Assembly: GCA_036936605.1 (NCBI GenBank)
Contig: JAUPFV010000005.1
Location: 53,526,742-53,590,741, forward strand
Origin: Limnanthes douglasii subsp. nivea
Taxonomy: Eukaryota > Streptophyta > Magnoliopsida > Brassicales > Limnanthaceae
Direction of reading: 5' to 3'
Length of the DNA: 64,000 nucleotides
Positions 46,173 through 56,739 of this stretch are shown here, one piece after another. Below the pieces are notes generated by a model that was not told the origin of the DNA, made no database searches, and was given only the letters and a program-made list of their open reading frames with translations. Each line of letters opens with the position of its first letter. The stretch's first letter is position 1. The position numbers were made by a program, and so were the translations under genes.

Positions 46173-47150
46173 CTAGGTTACCATGTACGAACCCTCCCAA
46201 TTTGGAGCTAACTTTCCCAGTATCTTTTCTTTTGTATGAAGGAAGACTTTCTTTAAAACTTTATCCCCAACTTTGAATTCTCTTCTTCTGACTTTTGATG
46301 CATACCGACTTCTCATTAAAGTCTGATAGTGTAAAGAGTTTAACTGCGTCCTTCTTCTTTTTTCTTTTATTAGATCCAACTCGGTACGCTTTCCTTTGTC
46401 ATTTGCTTCCTCGGAATATTTGCTTAACCTGTATGATAAGAACATATTTTCTGATGGTACTCTTGCATCCATTCCATAAACAAGTGCGAAGGGAGACTCA
46501 TGCGTTGCATTCTGAAGAGTGGTCCAGTAAGCCCATAAAACCTTTTGCAAGTAATCCGACCATTTTCTAGCCTTACCCTCTAGATTATTTCTCAGTCCAT
46601 CTAAGATCGTCAGATTAGTTACTTCAGCCTGGCCATTCGCTTGAGGGTGGAAGGGTGCTGAGTAACATTGTTGTATCCCTTTGGAAGCACAAAAGGCTCT
46701 CATCTCATTGTTATAGAACTGCGGGCCATTATCCATTGTAATTTTCTTTGGTACCCTAAAACGACAACAAATATTGAAGGTGATAAACCTGATCATATCC
46801 TTTGCTTTTGTTCGTGCTAACGGATCAACCTCTACCCACTTAGAGAAGTAGTCCACCGCAACAATGATCGTTTGGCGACCTCCTGAAGCCATCGAGAGTG
46901 GTCCGACTAGATCGATACCCCATCAATCAAATGGCAAAGACTCTGATATCAATTCGAGGGGAACACTGGGTATATGGATCGAGTTAGCAAATCGTTGGAA
47001 AGTGTCACAATTCTGTACTAACTCATTTGCATCCGACGAGATGGTCGACCAATAATAACCAGCGATGAGTACTCTTCGTATGAATGTCTTATAACCGCAG
47101 TGTGCTGACCCTTCCTTATCGTGTAGCTCTGAAAGTATCAGTTATGACTC
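46173..47150 (-). pseudogene. integrase of element C (core frame intact)
   Basis: From 46892 to 46173 there is one clean 239-codon frame. It holds all three catalytic acidic residues: VAVDYFSKWVEVDPLART (D), KKITMDNGPQFYNNEMRAF (D), and HPQANGQAEVTNLTI (E). The C-terminal part follows with ESPFALVYGMDARVPSENMF, NSLHYQTLMRSRYASKVRRR and EFKVGDKVLKKVF, ending GKLAPNWEGSYMVT. Upstream, in broken frame to 47150, lies the zinc-binding part with CGYKTFIRRVLIAGYYWSTI and ANELVQNCDTFQRFANSIH. A stop near 46922 separates the two. Confidence 0.9.
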
Positions 47151-47239
47151 TTCTCTTCCCAAACAACGAAGTAAAGGCCGGCTAAAATATTTCCTATACA
47201 ATACATCTCCGAGTACCACGTACCATATGCCTTGAACCG

Positions 47240-47860
47240 TATTCTTTTGGCCACCACTTTATCAATTGGTAATATATCGTGGACTAAGAACTCTTGTATC
47301 TCAATTCTCCAATCTTTCACTATAGTTGTAGAGATTTGGAAGGCCTCGATACCTCCTTCAACCAATTCGGATCCCTGAACAATTGATGGACTTTCTTGGA
47401 TAACTATCAATGAGTACTCCTCTGAGTAAGATGCATTGGCCAAAGAATCAATCACTGAATTTTCTGCCCTATGAGCATGCTCGAATCTGACGTCCTCAAA
47501 ATCTAAGTTTAAAGCCTTCAACACCCCCAAGTATTTCACTAAATGATCTTTTCTTGCTTCTGATCGGCCAGAGGCATGATTCACTACGAGTTGGGAATCA
47601 CTTATCAACTTGACTCTTTTGGCTCCACAAATTTTTGCAAGTCTTAAGCCAGCCAAAGCTGCTTCATACTCTACTTCATTTTTTTATGATTTGAATCCAA
47701 GTCGGATAGCTCGATAAATCGCAATTCCTTCCGAGGATGTCAATTGTACTCCTGCACCGAAGCCAGATGACCTTGATCCCCCGTCGGTTCGAATTATCCA
47801 CTCTGGGTTGTATTTTTCTTTATCAATATTCATTACACTCTGATTGGAATGAAATTCAAG
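47240..47860 (-). pseudogene. archaeal-type RNase H of element C (nearly complete)
   Basis: The domain starts in the frame ending at 47684 with EWIIRTDGGSRSSGFGAGVQ and LTSSEGIAIYRAIRLGFKS. After one stop it continues in the same frame (47656-47138) with AGLRLAKICGAKRVKLISDS, QLVVNHASGRSEARKDHLVK and RFEHAHRAENSVIDSLANAS. The D (TDGG), E (NEVEYEA, at the stop), D (SDSQ) and final D (IDSLAN) catalytic positions are all readable. This second RNase H is diagnostic for Tat elements. Confidence 0.88.
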
Positions 47861-48420
47861 AAAGAAGTTGGCTAGTGCTTGTGCTTTGATAGCGTTTCGC
47901 GGTTCAAATTTAATATCAAAGTCTCCAAGTTCTATCGACCACTTTCTCATTCTTCCCGATACATCAGGCCTTTACAGCAAGTTCTTGAGCGGAAAAGATG
48001 TTCGTACCACAATTGAGTGAGCCTGAAAGTAGGGCCTCATTTTTCGTGCAGATGTTACTAATCCCAGTGCTAACTTTTCTAACTTGAGGTATCGTTTCTC
48101 TGCATCCAAAAAACTCTTATTACATATTAGACCGGTTTCGGAACGCTTGATTCTTCTCGGATTAAGACTGCACTTACCGCAAAATCTACACTGCCAGATA
48201 AATGAACAACTTCTCCTCCGGATGTGGCTTTGTCAAGATTTGCGGGGACGGGAGGTGTTTTTTATGTGATTAAAGGCATCCGAACATTCTTGTGTACAGT
48301 TGAAGCAATTTTATTTTCTCAGTATCTGGAAGAAGGGGCGCATTTATCCGAGGACATGCATAAGAACATTCTTTGATTGTTCTTGGTAGGTCCATAGTAC
48401 ACAGAGCATTTAGTTGTACT
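47860..48420 (-). pseudogene. RT-linked RNase H of element C (degenerate)
   Basis: The C-terminal part reads MRKWSIELGDFDIKFEPRNA and IKAQALANFFLEFH (47950-47850). The earlier part to 48.4 kb has shifted frames but keeps the VVHLSGSVDFAVSAVLIRE-like and KLEKLALGLVTSARKMRPYF-like blocks. Confidence 0.75.
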
Positions 48421-48469
48421 AGATCAGCTTTGATACCCTATTCGCTGACTATGTAACCTAAGAATTTTC

Positions 48470-49150
48470 CGGATCTTACCCCGAGCGTACACTTCTCTGG
48501 GTTCAACTTTAAATTTATCTTGGCCAAATTGGCAAAATTTTCTTTCAAGTCAGCTAATGATCCTCATCTCTGAGGTTTTTAACTAACATGTCATCCATGT
48601 AAACTTCCACATTTTTACCAATCTGACTCTAAAGCTTTGTTTACTAAGCGCTGATATGTTCCCCAATGTTCTTTAATTCGAACGGCATCACCTTGTAGCA
48701 GTGTACACCCCTTCTAGTGATAAAAGTTGTACTCTCTTGGTCCCTTGGGTCTATCTGGATTTGATTGTATCCAGCATAAGCATCCATAAAGGATATTAAA
48801 CGAATTCTGGACGTTGAGTCGACCAACTGATCAATTCTAGGAATTGGGAAAGGATCTTTGGAGCAGGCCCTGTTTAGATCAGTAAATTCCACACACATTC
48901 GCCACTTTCCATTTTTCCTTCTTTACTAAGATTGGGTTGGCCGTCCACAAAGGGTACTGCGATTCGCGGATGTGGTCCATTTTTGTCAAACGGTCCATTT
49001 CTGCCATTATCACTTAAACTTTTTCTTGAGAAAATGATTTTCCTTTTGGATAATCGGACGAACATTGTTCCGTATTGCTAACCTGTGACAGATGATATCT
49101 GTTGGGACCCTTATTTCATCTCCTGTGCACCAAGCAAATAAATGTAATTT
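48470..49150 (-). pseudogene. reverse transcriptase of element C (degenerate)
   Basis: The readable frame 48898-48644 has CVEFTDLNRACSKDPFPIPR, IDQLVDSTSRIRLISFMDAY, AGYNQIQIDPRDQESTTFIT and VHCYKVMPFELKN. In a later frame, VEVYMDDMLVKNLRDEDH follows (about 48615-48560) with the catalytic DD intact, then a LKLNPEKCTLGVRSGKFLGY-like thumb stretch. The start (FAWCTGDEIRVPTDIICHRL) is in the frame ending at 49010. Confidence 0.88.
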
Positions 49151-49412
49151 TATAGAAAGAAATTTTAGTAAACTTTCTTTTACCTCTTGAGATAGCCTTA
49201 TACCAATCTTGAGACTTTTACCGGGGCAAAAGACACGATCCTCAAAACCCTCATCAAGGACCATGAACCCGGGGGACTCCTTCGGATCGTCAACATGATC
49301 GGAATCTGCGGGAGACCCTCTGATTGCTATTCTTTTTTCAATCTGACCCCTTTCACCTGTTTGGGGGCCAGCGCTGCTTTGTAACATTCCCTAGCCATCT
49401 TTTGACTACTTC

Positions 49413-49960
49413 TTACCATGACCTTCCAAATAGAACATTATATAATGTGGGGGCATCCACCACTACAAACAGTATTGTGACTATATTCTTGAATGGCCCT
49501 CGGCCCAACTCTACCATTCTTTCAAACTCTCTATCTACATCATCAGTTTCTCTGGTAAATCCCACTATCTTTCGTTCAGATCGCAAGATTGTTTCTGGGT
49601 TCTTTATCTGGCTATAAGTTGACATAAATATTATGTTAGCGGACCTCATGGTATTAATAAAAAACATTCTTATCTCGTTCCCCGCAATCTCCGCTCTGAT
49701 CACCACTGCATCCTCATGCGGACCAGCTACGCCTCTCATGTCATCATCTTCGAAGTAAAACATTGGGTATGGATTTCTGTATAGGCATGATGAGGCTCCT
49801 GCTTCCAACTGTGTCGCCAGACTAACAATGTGTCTCTTCCGAGAATAGTTTGATATTCCTGCTACTGTGTCCCCATAAAAAATGGTTAGTGATTCAAAAA
49901 ATACATAATTCACTAACCTTTCCTCTAGCAATCGGTTCTTCAACAATGTTCACACTATTT
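49413..49960 (-). pseudogene. aspartic protease of element C (active site lost)
   Basis: One open 177-codon frame contains YSRKRHIVSLATQLEAGASS, FEDDDMRGVAGPHEDAVVIR, the active-site position FFINTMRSANIIFMSTYSQI, KIVGFTRETDDVDREFERMV and VVDAPTLYNVLFGRSW. The active-site D-T-G-S reads N-T-M-R, so the enzyme cannot work although the frame is open. Confidence 0.85.
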
Positions 49961-49969
49961 CTACCCGGC

Positions 49970-51540
49970 TTTGGATTTAGATACTCTACAGTGATATTAA
50001 ACGCATCAACAAATTATTCATCAACTGCCTTAGATATCATCATAGTACCCTCTTCTTTAGGAGCAGCTTCTTGCTTTGGTGCGACCGTGGAATTCTTTTT
50101 CAAAAAATGAATTAACTTTCCATTCTCTATTCAATACTGGACTTCCTTCTTCAATGCCACACAATTTTTTGTATCGTGGCCGATATCTTTTTTCTATGCT
50201 CCCTTGAACTCTGCAACGGGAAAGGATTGCGAAAATACACATTTACACGTGCTTTCTCAAAAATGGTTGAGACACACTCGGTCAACTCGGCATAATGAGC
50301 GGGTCGGACCCATCTGTTAGACATGGGTCTAATATATCGCTAAGATGCTTGTCTTGTCGGTGCATATTATTGATTGCGTAGTGCCCGTTGAGGAGTTTGG
50401 CTTGTTGCTTCAACTGGTGCTCGTGGTCGGACAGTTGTAGTTGGCTGTAAAACATGCGGTCAGACGTTCACCGTTGTTGCACTAGCTCTGATAAAGGTTG
50501 GATTTTGATTGAATTGAGACATAGAATTTATCTCCGAGACTCTAGTTTCTTTAACTAAGATCTTCTTCTCTATCTGATCCAACAAATCTCTGAATGTCAT
50601 GGCCCGTGTCTCGCGGCATTATCCTTCATCACCCCTGGAAGCAGACCCATTCAGAAGGCGACCAACGCTACTTTATCTTCACAAAACCCCATATCTGTCT
50701 TGACTTGAATGAAGCATTTTGTGTACTCTTTTAAACTTTCTCTAACTTTCGGCCTACTATAGATGATGGTATCCCCATTTGTACGGAATTTCTTGCTTCC
50801 GGCGAAATGTAATCCAAACATACTCCAAAACTAATCAAAGTTTTTAATGCACCTCTGAGGTAGACAATTATATCATTTGGATGCATCATTATTGAAGGTT
50901 TGGGAGCATTCTCTACACAATAGTTTGTTGTCATCATCATAATTTATCATAAAGTTCTTGAACTGCTCAATGTAGTTGTCTGAATCCTGAGTCCCATTAA
51001 AAATTTTCAACTTAGAAATATCGAACCACTTGTGAAGATGGTCGGACAAGATCTACGGGGGAGTGGGGATGACCTTCAATTATGTCTGACTTTATAAGCG
51101 CTTCCTCCTGACCATCATTAGTTTTCATATAAAGTATTTCCTCGGTCGGAGGAGTAAAGTGATTACTAACTCGGTAATCTTGATTATAAATGTCTGACTG
51201 AGGCTGTCTCCAAGGAGTGATATGTTTGACTCAAATATTTCCTATTTTATCGTGCTCCTCGAAATACATCTTTCTTTTCCCATGATCACCTTTCTTACTT
51301 GACTTCTTCTTTCTCTGACTGGTCCGATAAGAGTGTTTGCGCATCTTCGAATCTCTTTGCCTGCGATCTACTTTGTACCTGGTATCGGTATCCGAAGATG
51401 AAAATTCATCTGAGCTCACGGGAGTATATTTACTAGATTCCGATGGCTCGTATCTTTGTTCTGATCTAGCTCGCCTTTTGGAATGTCGATGACTTCTTCT
51501 TTGCTGTCTTTCTTCACGTTGCATAGGATCTTAGATCTGA
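49970..51540 (-). pseudogene. gag of element C (degenerate)
   Basis: A basic Arg/Ser-rich N-terminal frame (51524-51231: RSHRHSKRRARSEQRYEPSE, then SSDEFSSSDTDTRYK) is followed by a frame-broken capsid core with FNGTQDSDNYIEQFKNFMIN, ASKWYNCLPQRCIKNF and KEYTKCFIQVKTDMGFCEDK. The C-terminal part carries KKDIGHDTKNCVALKKEVQY and ENGKLIHFLKKN, equivalent to the Cys-His region of A and B. Confidence 0.82.
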
Positions 51541-51863
51541 TTAGCCACGACTCTCTCTTGTCGGACTTCAGATCTGACTTTCCTGGATCTTACTATCGAT
51601 TCTTTTTCGGCATTTAGTCTTCCGATGTCTTCCAACAATTCTTTATATTTGAACACCAGGACTGACTATTTAAAAAAGCTTCTTCGCATATCGGTTTGGG
51701 TTGTTTCCTTCGTTTGTGACTTTTTCTTCCATCAGATGATCGAAAGATTCAATACCAATCAGATCTCTGGTCGGATTCGCCTCATTCTCTCCACAAACCT
51801 CTGTATCCATTTTTTTAAATATTGTTTTCAAGGTTTTAGAACATTAATTCTGGGTACCATTCG

Positions 51864-51882
51864 GTTCCCACAGATGGCGTCA
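51864..51882 (-). promoter_or_regulatory. primer-binding site of element C (mutated)
   Basis: On the - strand, TGACGCCATCTGTGGGAAC lies one base after the LTR end. It matches the site of B with changes at two positions of the tRNA-Asp complement. Confidence 0.75.
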
Positions 51883-51883
51883 C

Positions 51884-52312
51884 TGATGAACCCTGAAAAT
51901 CCTTAGGGAAGTTCAGAAGCGGAAATGTTCGTGTGAGAGGATCTGACTACGAAATGTTTGTATGAAGTGACAATAAATAATTAAATTAGTATTTTATAGA
52001 GAGAGAGAGAGAGATAAAGACAAAAAGAATATATGTAGCAATAATTGACTAATCATTGGCCAATTTTCCAAAAAAGGAATATATTTTATATTGTATATGA
52101 GGTGGGTAGTAAAATTACATAATTACCACATTAAAGTGGATTTTTCACCACACGTTTTTACTATTTACAGATAAGTTCTTGGGGTGTATCATTTAACATC
52201 TCTACTTCATATGCTTCCTTTACTTTGGTCTTTAACCACTAAATATACAAGTTTAGGTCTTTTACGTGGCATAATTTACCTAGTGATTACCTATATTTTT
52301 ATCCCCTTATCA
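51884..52312 (-). repeat. 5' LTR of element C (429 bp)
   Basis: It starts TGATAAGGGGATAAAAATAT and ends AGGGTTCATCA on the - strand, matching the 3' LTR at 42760. It contains a longer GA run (GAGAGAGAGAGAGAGA) than its partner. Confidence 0.92.
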
Positions 52313-52733
52313 GGTCTGACCTGGGAACTCGGTGTATCAATAGATTTGATGGGTTGAGCATCCACATAAACTATGTCTTCCTCTTGATAATTTTTAGGTT
52401 CATCATCCAGTTGCTTGGTGTTTGTCATCCATTAAAATGAATGTTGAAGTGTGATTTGGTTTTCTTGAAAGGCTAAGGTCACCCTTGTCGAGTGTTGGAA
52501 AATTCTGACCAGGGGGGCTGAGTGGTAGGAGGATCAGATAGAGGGTTGGTGAGTCTCTGCCGCCTTGGAGTGCTTCCAGATCGAAGGCCATTGATCGTAA
52601 TAGAAGGTTTTGAGAATTTGCAATGGTCTAGGGTCCTCGTCTAAGCCATCAAATTTTCTAATTGGGTTATTTTACCTATATCAAACCACTCTCAAATCTT
52701 ATATCTCTCAAACTGATTGGGTTTTTTAGGCAT
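52313..52733 (-). pseudogene. antisense gene (aORF) of element B, first part
   Basis: From the ATG at 52733 it reads MPKKPNQFERYKI, a stop, then EWFDIGKITQ, matching MPEEFINLKRYKLWSWFNIS of element C. After a six-C run the frame moves +1 to SPPGQNFPTLDKGDLSLSRK and TSTFILMDDKHQATG, matching the DNKVDPSTSDL...FIIMGDEKGKS block of C. It is cut at 52313 by element C and continues at 42759. Confidence 0.8.
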
Positions 52734-52852
52734 CTAAGATGAAATAAAATATTTAGACAAAATATGATTGTTTCTCTCTCTAACCAGGCATTTTCTCTCT
52801 ATCTCTCTCGAAACTATGAAAATTAGTAACTTTAAAATAGTAAACGAGTTGA

Positions 52853-52865
52853 AGTATTTATAGAA
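52853..52865 (-). promoter_or_regulatory. TATA box of the antisense gene of element B
   Basis: On the - strand, TTCTATAAATACTT lies about 120 bp before the ATG at 52733, in the region between the aORF and the 3' LTR. It corresponds to the boxes of A and C. Confidence 0.5.
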
Positions 52866-53380
52866 GAAAGTGTGGGCTTCCAACGATTGCAAAGGCCCAA
52901 ACACATGAAGAGTTTTCCTTAGGTGGCAGGTGCCTAGGAAAGATGATTTTTTTTGAACATAACTGCACCACCTATGATTTCAAATGCACGCATATTGAGA
53001 AGTTTAAGAGTTTTCTGACACACGTCTTCGTTCACAAGTCATTTTAGAAGGTATACATATTTGTGTCAAAAAGTAATTGACACGTGAATCAGAAGAGTCG
53101 CATGCATCATCAGTAAAAAATTGTTTTGACACATAGGCTGGATGCGATATATACGCTACCTGTTAGGAACCGCTATAATATGTGGCAAAAAATACACTGT
53201 GCACATGCGTAAAGTCGTTAATATAATTAGTGAGGTCATAAATCTGAGACGGTATACAAGGAAGAAGAATCTGAGGAGATACATAAATAAATAGTTTTTG
53301 AGGAGATATATAAGAAAGAACAATCTGGTTCCATAGATTATTCTTTGCTCAAATATCTTCACAGGGACTCGATGAGCTAA

Positions 53381-53766
53381 TGATAAGGCGGAGAAATATT
53401 GGGAAGAATAAGATAAAGGGGGTAAATAAAAGAGTTAATTTGGCTTAATAAAATATTATGTAAGAAACCCAACAAATATGTAATAATAAGGGTGCTTTGG
53501 GTAATAAATAACAATTATGATTAACATTAGTAAACTAGTGGAGTGAAGAGTCCATAAAAGAGGATAAACATGTAAACTATGGACCTACCACTTGTAATAT
53601 ATAAAATAACACCTTTTTGGGAAATTGGATCAATTATTATTTAATCATTGCTTTATTATTTCATTTGTCACATTATCTCTCTACTTTTACTATTTCTCTC
53701 TCTAAATATTCTGTTACGAACATTTTTTAGCCAGATAACCTCATTAAGAAATATTTGGAACTATTA
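53381..53766 (+). repeat. 3' LTR of element B (386 bp)
   Basis: It starts TGATAAGGCGGAGAAATATT and ends GGAACTATTA. It aligns along its whole length with 34014-34401. A degraded polypurine tract (AGGGACTCGATGAGCTAA) precedes it. Confidence 0.9.
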
Positions 53767-54200
53767 GTATTATGATTGTAATATCGTTGCAAAACTTCGT
53801 TTGCTCACCAGTGGGAAGTATTTTACCAAAACAAAATTGAACTAGTTGCTCCCATGTTGTTATGCAGTGTGGAGGTAATGATTTTTGCCACAATTTTCCT
53901 TTTCTGTTAAAAGACACTAAAATGTCACACATCTCAAGAAACCCAATAAGACACTGATTTAGATCTCTTGTGAACATGTGGTTGTTCTAGATCATGGTGA
54001 TCAGTTTCAGCCTGATTTTAAAATGAGAAGGAATCACATCTGGCCTCAATATGCTCAGTCTACACCTCATTAACGATGAATTAGTAAATTTGTTGATCTT
54101 TCTCATATTAGAGTCTACTTTTGTAATTTGTTATGTCATCTCTGGTTCTCCCATTCGTCTCTGAAAGGTTCTTTCGATCTCCATATCAAAGGGGATAATG
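53767..54200 (-). pseudogene. Athila gag, N-terminal half (element E)
   Basis: On the - strand, blocks include FKIRLKLITMI, MFTRDLNQCLIGFLEMCDIL, WQKSLPPHCITTWEQLVQFC and FGKILPTGEQTKFCNDI. They match the Athila gag core (F.IK..LI.M......G...EDPN.HL..FL..C, then SLP.GSI.TW..L...FL.KYFPP..T...RN.I). The left edge is the junction with element B. Confidence 0.8.
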
Positions 54201-54306
54201 CTATTTTTACTTATTATCCATAAAAATAAAAAATAAAAAATAAAATTAAAATTAATTATGACAAAATATATCAAACAAATATAATTTTAAAAATATATAA
54301 ATTAAT

Positions 54307-54760
54307 TTGCGACAACATTGTCAAACATTTGATGAAAAATCGTAAGTGTACGATTTATGTTGTAGTTTTGATGAGTATTAGACTCTTAAATTATTGAAAC
54401 CTTTTGAAAAAACTAAGTTTTAAATTTACAATCTAATACAAAAAATCTACTAATAAACAAAAGATAAAGGTCGATTTGATATCTAGACGATCAAGATTTA
54501 TGTGAACAACTAAAATTTAACAAAATTAAAATTGAAAGTAACCAATATAAAAAAAACTTCGAGGATCACTAGAACATGTATATATATATATATATAATTT
54601 ATTAAGAAATTTATATAATTAATTAAGAATGAAAACGTGTTTTTTAATGTCAACTTCTCTTTTATAGTATTGTCTTTATCTCTCGATCTCCGACAACTAA
54701 CCTTCTTGTATGGCTTATAGTCCATTATCTTATGCAATTAGGTCATAAATCTAAGAACCT
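54307..54760 (-). repeat. decayed primer site and LTR edge of element E
   Basis: The - strand reads TGACAATGTTGTCGCAAA (54307-54324), a mutated form of the Athila primer-binding site TGGCGCCGTTGCCGGGGA. The DNA to its right is homologous to the same region of F up to about 54.7 kb (shared GATCAAGA, TTATGTGAA and a GGATCACTAGAA stretch). The far LTR end was not located. Confidence 0.6.
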
Positions 54761-56700
54761 AGTTTAGAATTCAACAGGTCATGACTGTAATGCACTACTC
54801 ATTCAACCCAGTGGTACTAGTACAATGTAGTAGACATCACCACTCAATTTCAACCTAAATCTATTATCGATCAATTAATCTTATAAGAAATCGAAAGATA
54901 TATATATATATATATATATATATAATGAAATTAAAACCGAGTATTTAATTCATATTATATACAAAAGTTTTATAACCTCATAATAAAAATACTTAGCTCA
55001 TACTAAAAAAGAAGATAATAAAAAATATAAAAAAAAATCATAATGTCTTGTGTACTTTCTTCACTGGTATTATTGTGTCTTGTGTTTCATATGTAAGGGT
55101 TTATTTATACAAAATGTTATGGGTTTTTTTTATTTGAAACCTCATTTCTTAATAATAAAACCATAATTTAAAAAAAAATCATAATTATCATAAAATAAAT
55201 AATTATTTATTTGTTTAAATAATAATATATTAAATTTTATTTAATTATTTTCTTCAATTATAGCTTCTTATTTTTTTGTAAATTAGCTTATTTTTATTCT
55301 TTTATCCCTCACTTTACTAATAAACACACAAATAAACAAATCAACATATTTTATTCATTATTAATTAAAACTAACAATTAAACTAGTATAAAAGTAACAT
55401 AAAATCAAAGATAAATATCAAATGATCAAATTCATCCACACTTATCTATTGCTAGTCCTGAGCAAAAATAAGATATCACAATATAAAAAGCATGCTCAAA
55501 TGATATTATCCTATGTTTTATATAAATAATGACCAAATTTCTTAATTTTAAAACAAGTTAATGAAACAAGTAAAAATTTCCTAACCACTTGTTATGGATA
55601 AAAATGTGAAGAAGTCTAAAGGATTTTCAATTTCTTTAAAAAAAAGTTAGACTTTCATTATATACTATTTACTTGAATGTTTTTTAATATATTTCATTAA
55701 TAAACCAAATCAGTAACAATTTTATTTTTAATATTTCTCAATTTATTTATATCATATATTTTTTATGTAAAAGTCAGTGAATCTCAAACCAATTGGTTTA
55801 AGTCATTATGTGATGAGAAATCCCAATAGACAAATAAACTTTAAAAATGAATAAAAAAAATTATTTACATACATATGAGTTGTGCAATGTCTAATTTTAT
55901 TAAGCTTAGATCAATGGCATCCTTCCAAATTGGTTAGGAGCATTAAGTGATGAAGAACCCTAAATATTTACTTACTCGGCTAATTAGGCCACAAAAGTTA
56001 GACAAATCACATATCATAATTAACATAAATCTCTTTGTTTTTTGAGCAACTCTCTACCATATTAACAAACAGATCTGGTTAGTCGGTAATATTTGTGCAA
56101 CCATTTTATTTATTTACTATATACTTTTTAATATTTTTTTATATACATATGGCAACTATTGTTTCATAAAAAATCAACTTTATCAATTAATTAATTTCTA
56201 TATAAGTTTTTATACTCAAAGTAAATGAGTAATATAATTAGTTTTAATAAATTCTAGATAAATGTTTATTATAAAATATTTTAACTCAAAAGCAATTCAC
56301 AAATTTCAATTAAGTATTAAGGTCCTAGTATTTACATTAAATGATCATAAAAATAAAAAAATTAATATTTTTATTCAACAATTATCATTATCTCCCACTA
56401 AAAATTCATATTTTCCTAATAGTAAGAATATAAAAAAGTTTACTTAAGGAACAATAGTACTTGATGAATATATTTGATGTTGAAATAACGGATTTGAATG
56501 AAAAACTTGAGTTAAATTACTGAAGCTATTTGGTTCTGTCATAAGATAATTTGAAATAAAATAAAAATACAAACTAATAAATAAAAAATTAAAGAATCAC
56601 AAAATACGGTTCGATAGTTAAACACAATAGTGCACAAGATATAAAACAATAACTAGCAACATAAAAAAATTTAAAGAAAACTTAGTCGCCTCTCAATCAG
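54760..56700. other. no gene seen; possible rest of Athila LTR
   Basis: Very AT-rich sequence with a (TA)n run at 54899-54924. Athila LTRs are often longer than 1 kb, so part of this may be LTR of E, but no end or partner was found. Confidence 0.4.
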
Positions 56701-56739
56701 TGTACCGTTTAAAGTCGGGAGCTCGACCTTTTGGGATTC

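Larger units (their letters stand above)
42760..52312 (-). mobile_element. element C: Tat-type gypsy retrotransposon nested in B
   Basis: Both LTRs are present, at 51884-52312 (5', on the - strand) and 42760-43181 (3'). They are roughly 90 percent alike by eye, end TG...CA, and start TGATAAGGGG on the - strand. The 5-bp flanks are GGTCC and GGTCT, a target-site duplication with one change. From right to left come a primer-binding site, gag, protease, RT, RNase H, second RNase H, integrase, conserved motif, tandem repeats, antisense gene (+ strand) and polypurine tract. It landed inside the aORF of B. The integrase core is intact; other genes are broken. Confidence 0.93.
34014..53766 (+). mobile_element. 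element B: Tat-type gypsy retrotransposon with both LTRs, hosting element C
   Basis: The 5' LTR (34014-34401) and 3' LTR (53381-53766) share start TGATAAGG, end ACTAT(C/T)A and most bases between, roughly 85-90 percent by eye. The flanking 5-bp target-site duplication is GTGTT on the left and GTATT on the right, one change apart. Internal order is primer-binding site, gag, protease, RT, RNase H, archaeal-type RNase H, integrase, conserved motif, tandem repeats, antisense gene, LTR. Element C was inserted into the antisense gene. Stops and frameshifts in every domain make B inactive. It sits inside the gag of Athila element E. Confidence 0.92.
33345..54700 (-). mobile_element. element E: Athila-type gypsy remnant split by element B
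   Basis: The left part (33345-34013) carries the end of gag, and the right part (53767-54200) carries its start. Element B (34014-53766) lies between them. Comparison with the uninterrupted relative F at 59.2-60.3 kb shows the two halves are adjacent parts of one gag. To the right lie a decayed primer-binding site (54307-54324) and LTR-like sequence also shared with F. Pol is absent. The element is transcribed leftward. Confidence 0.8.
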
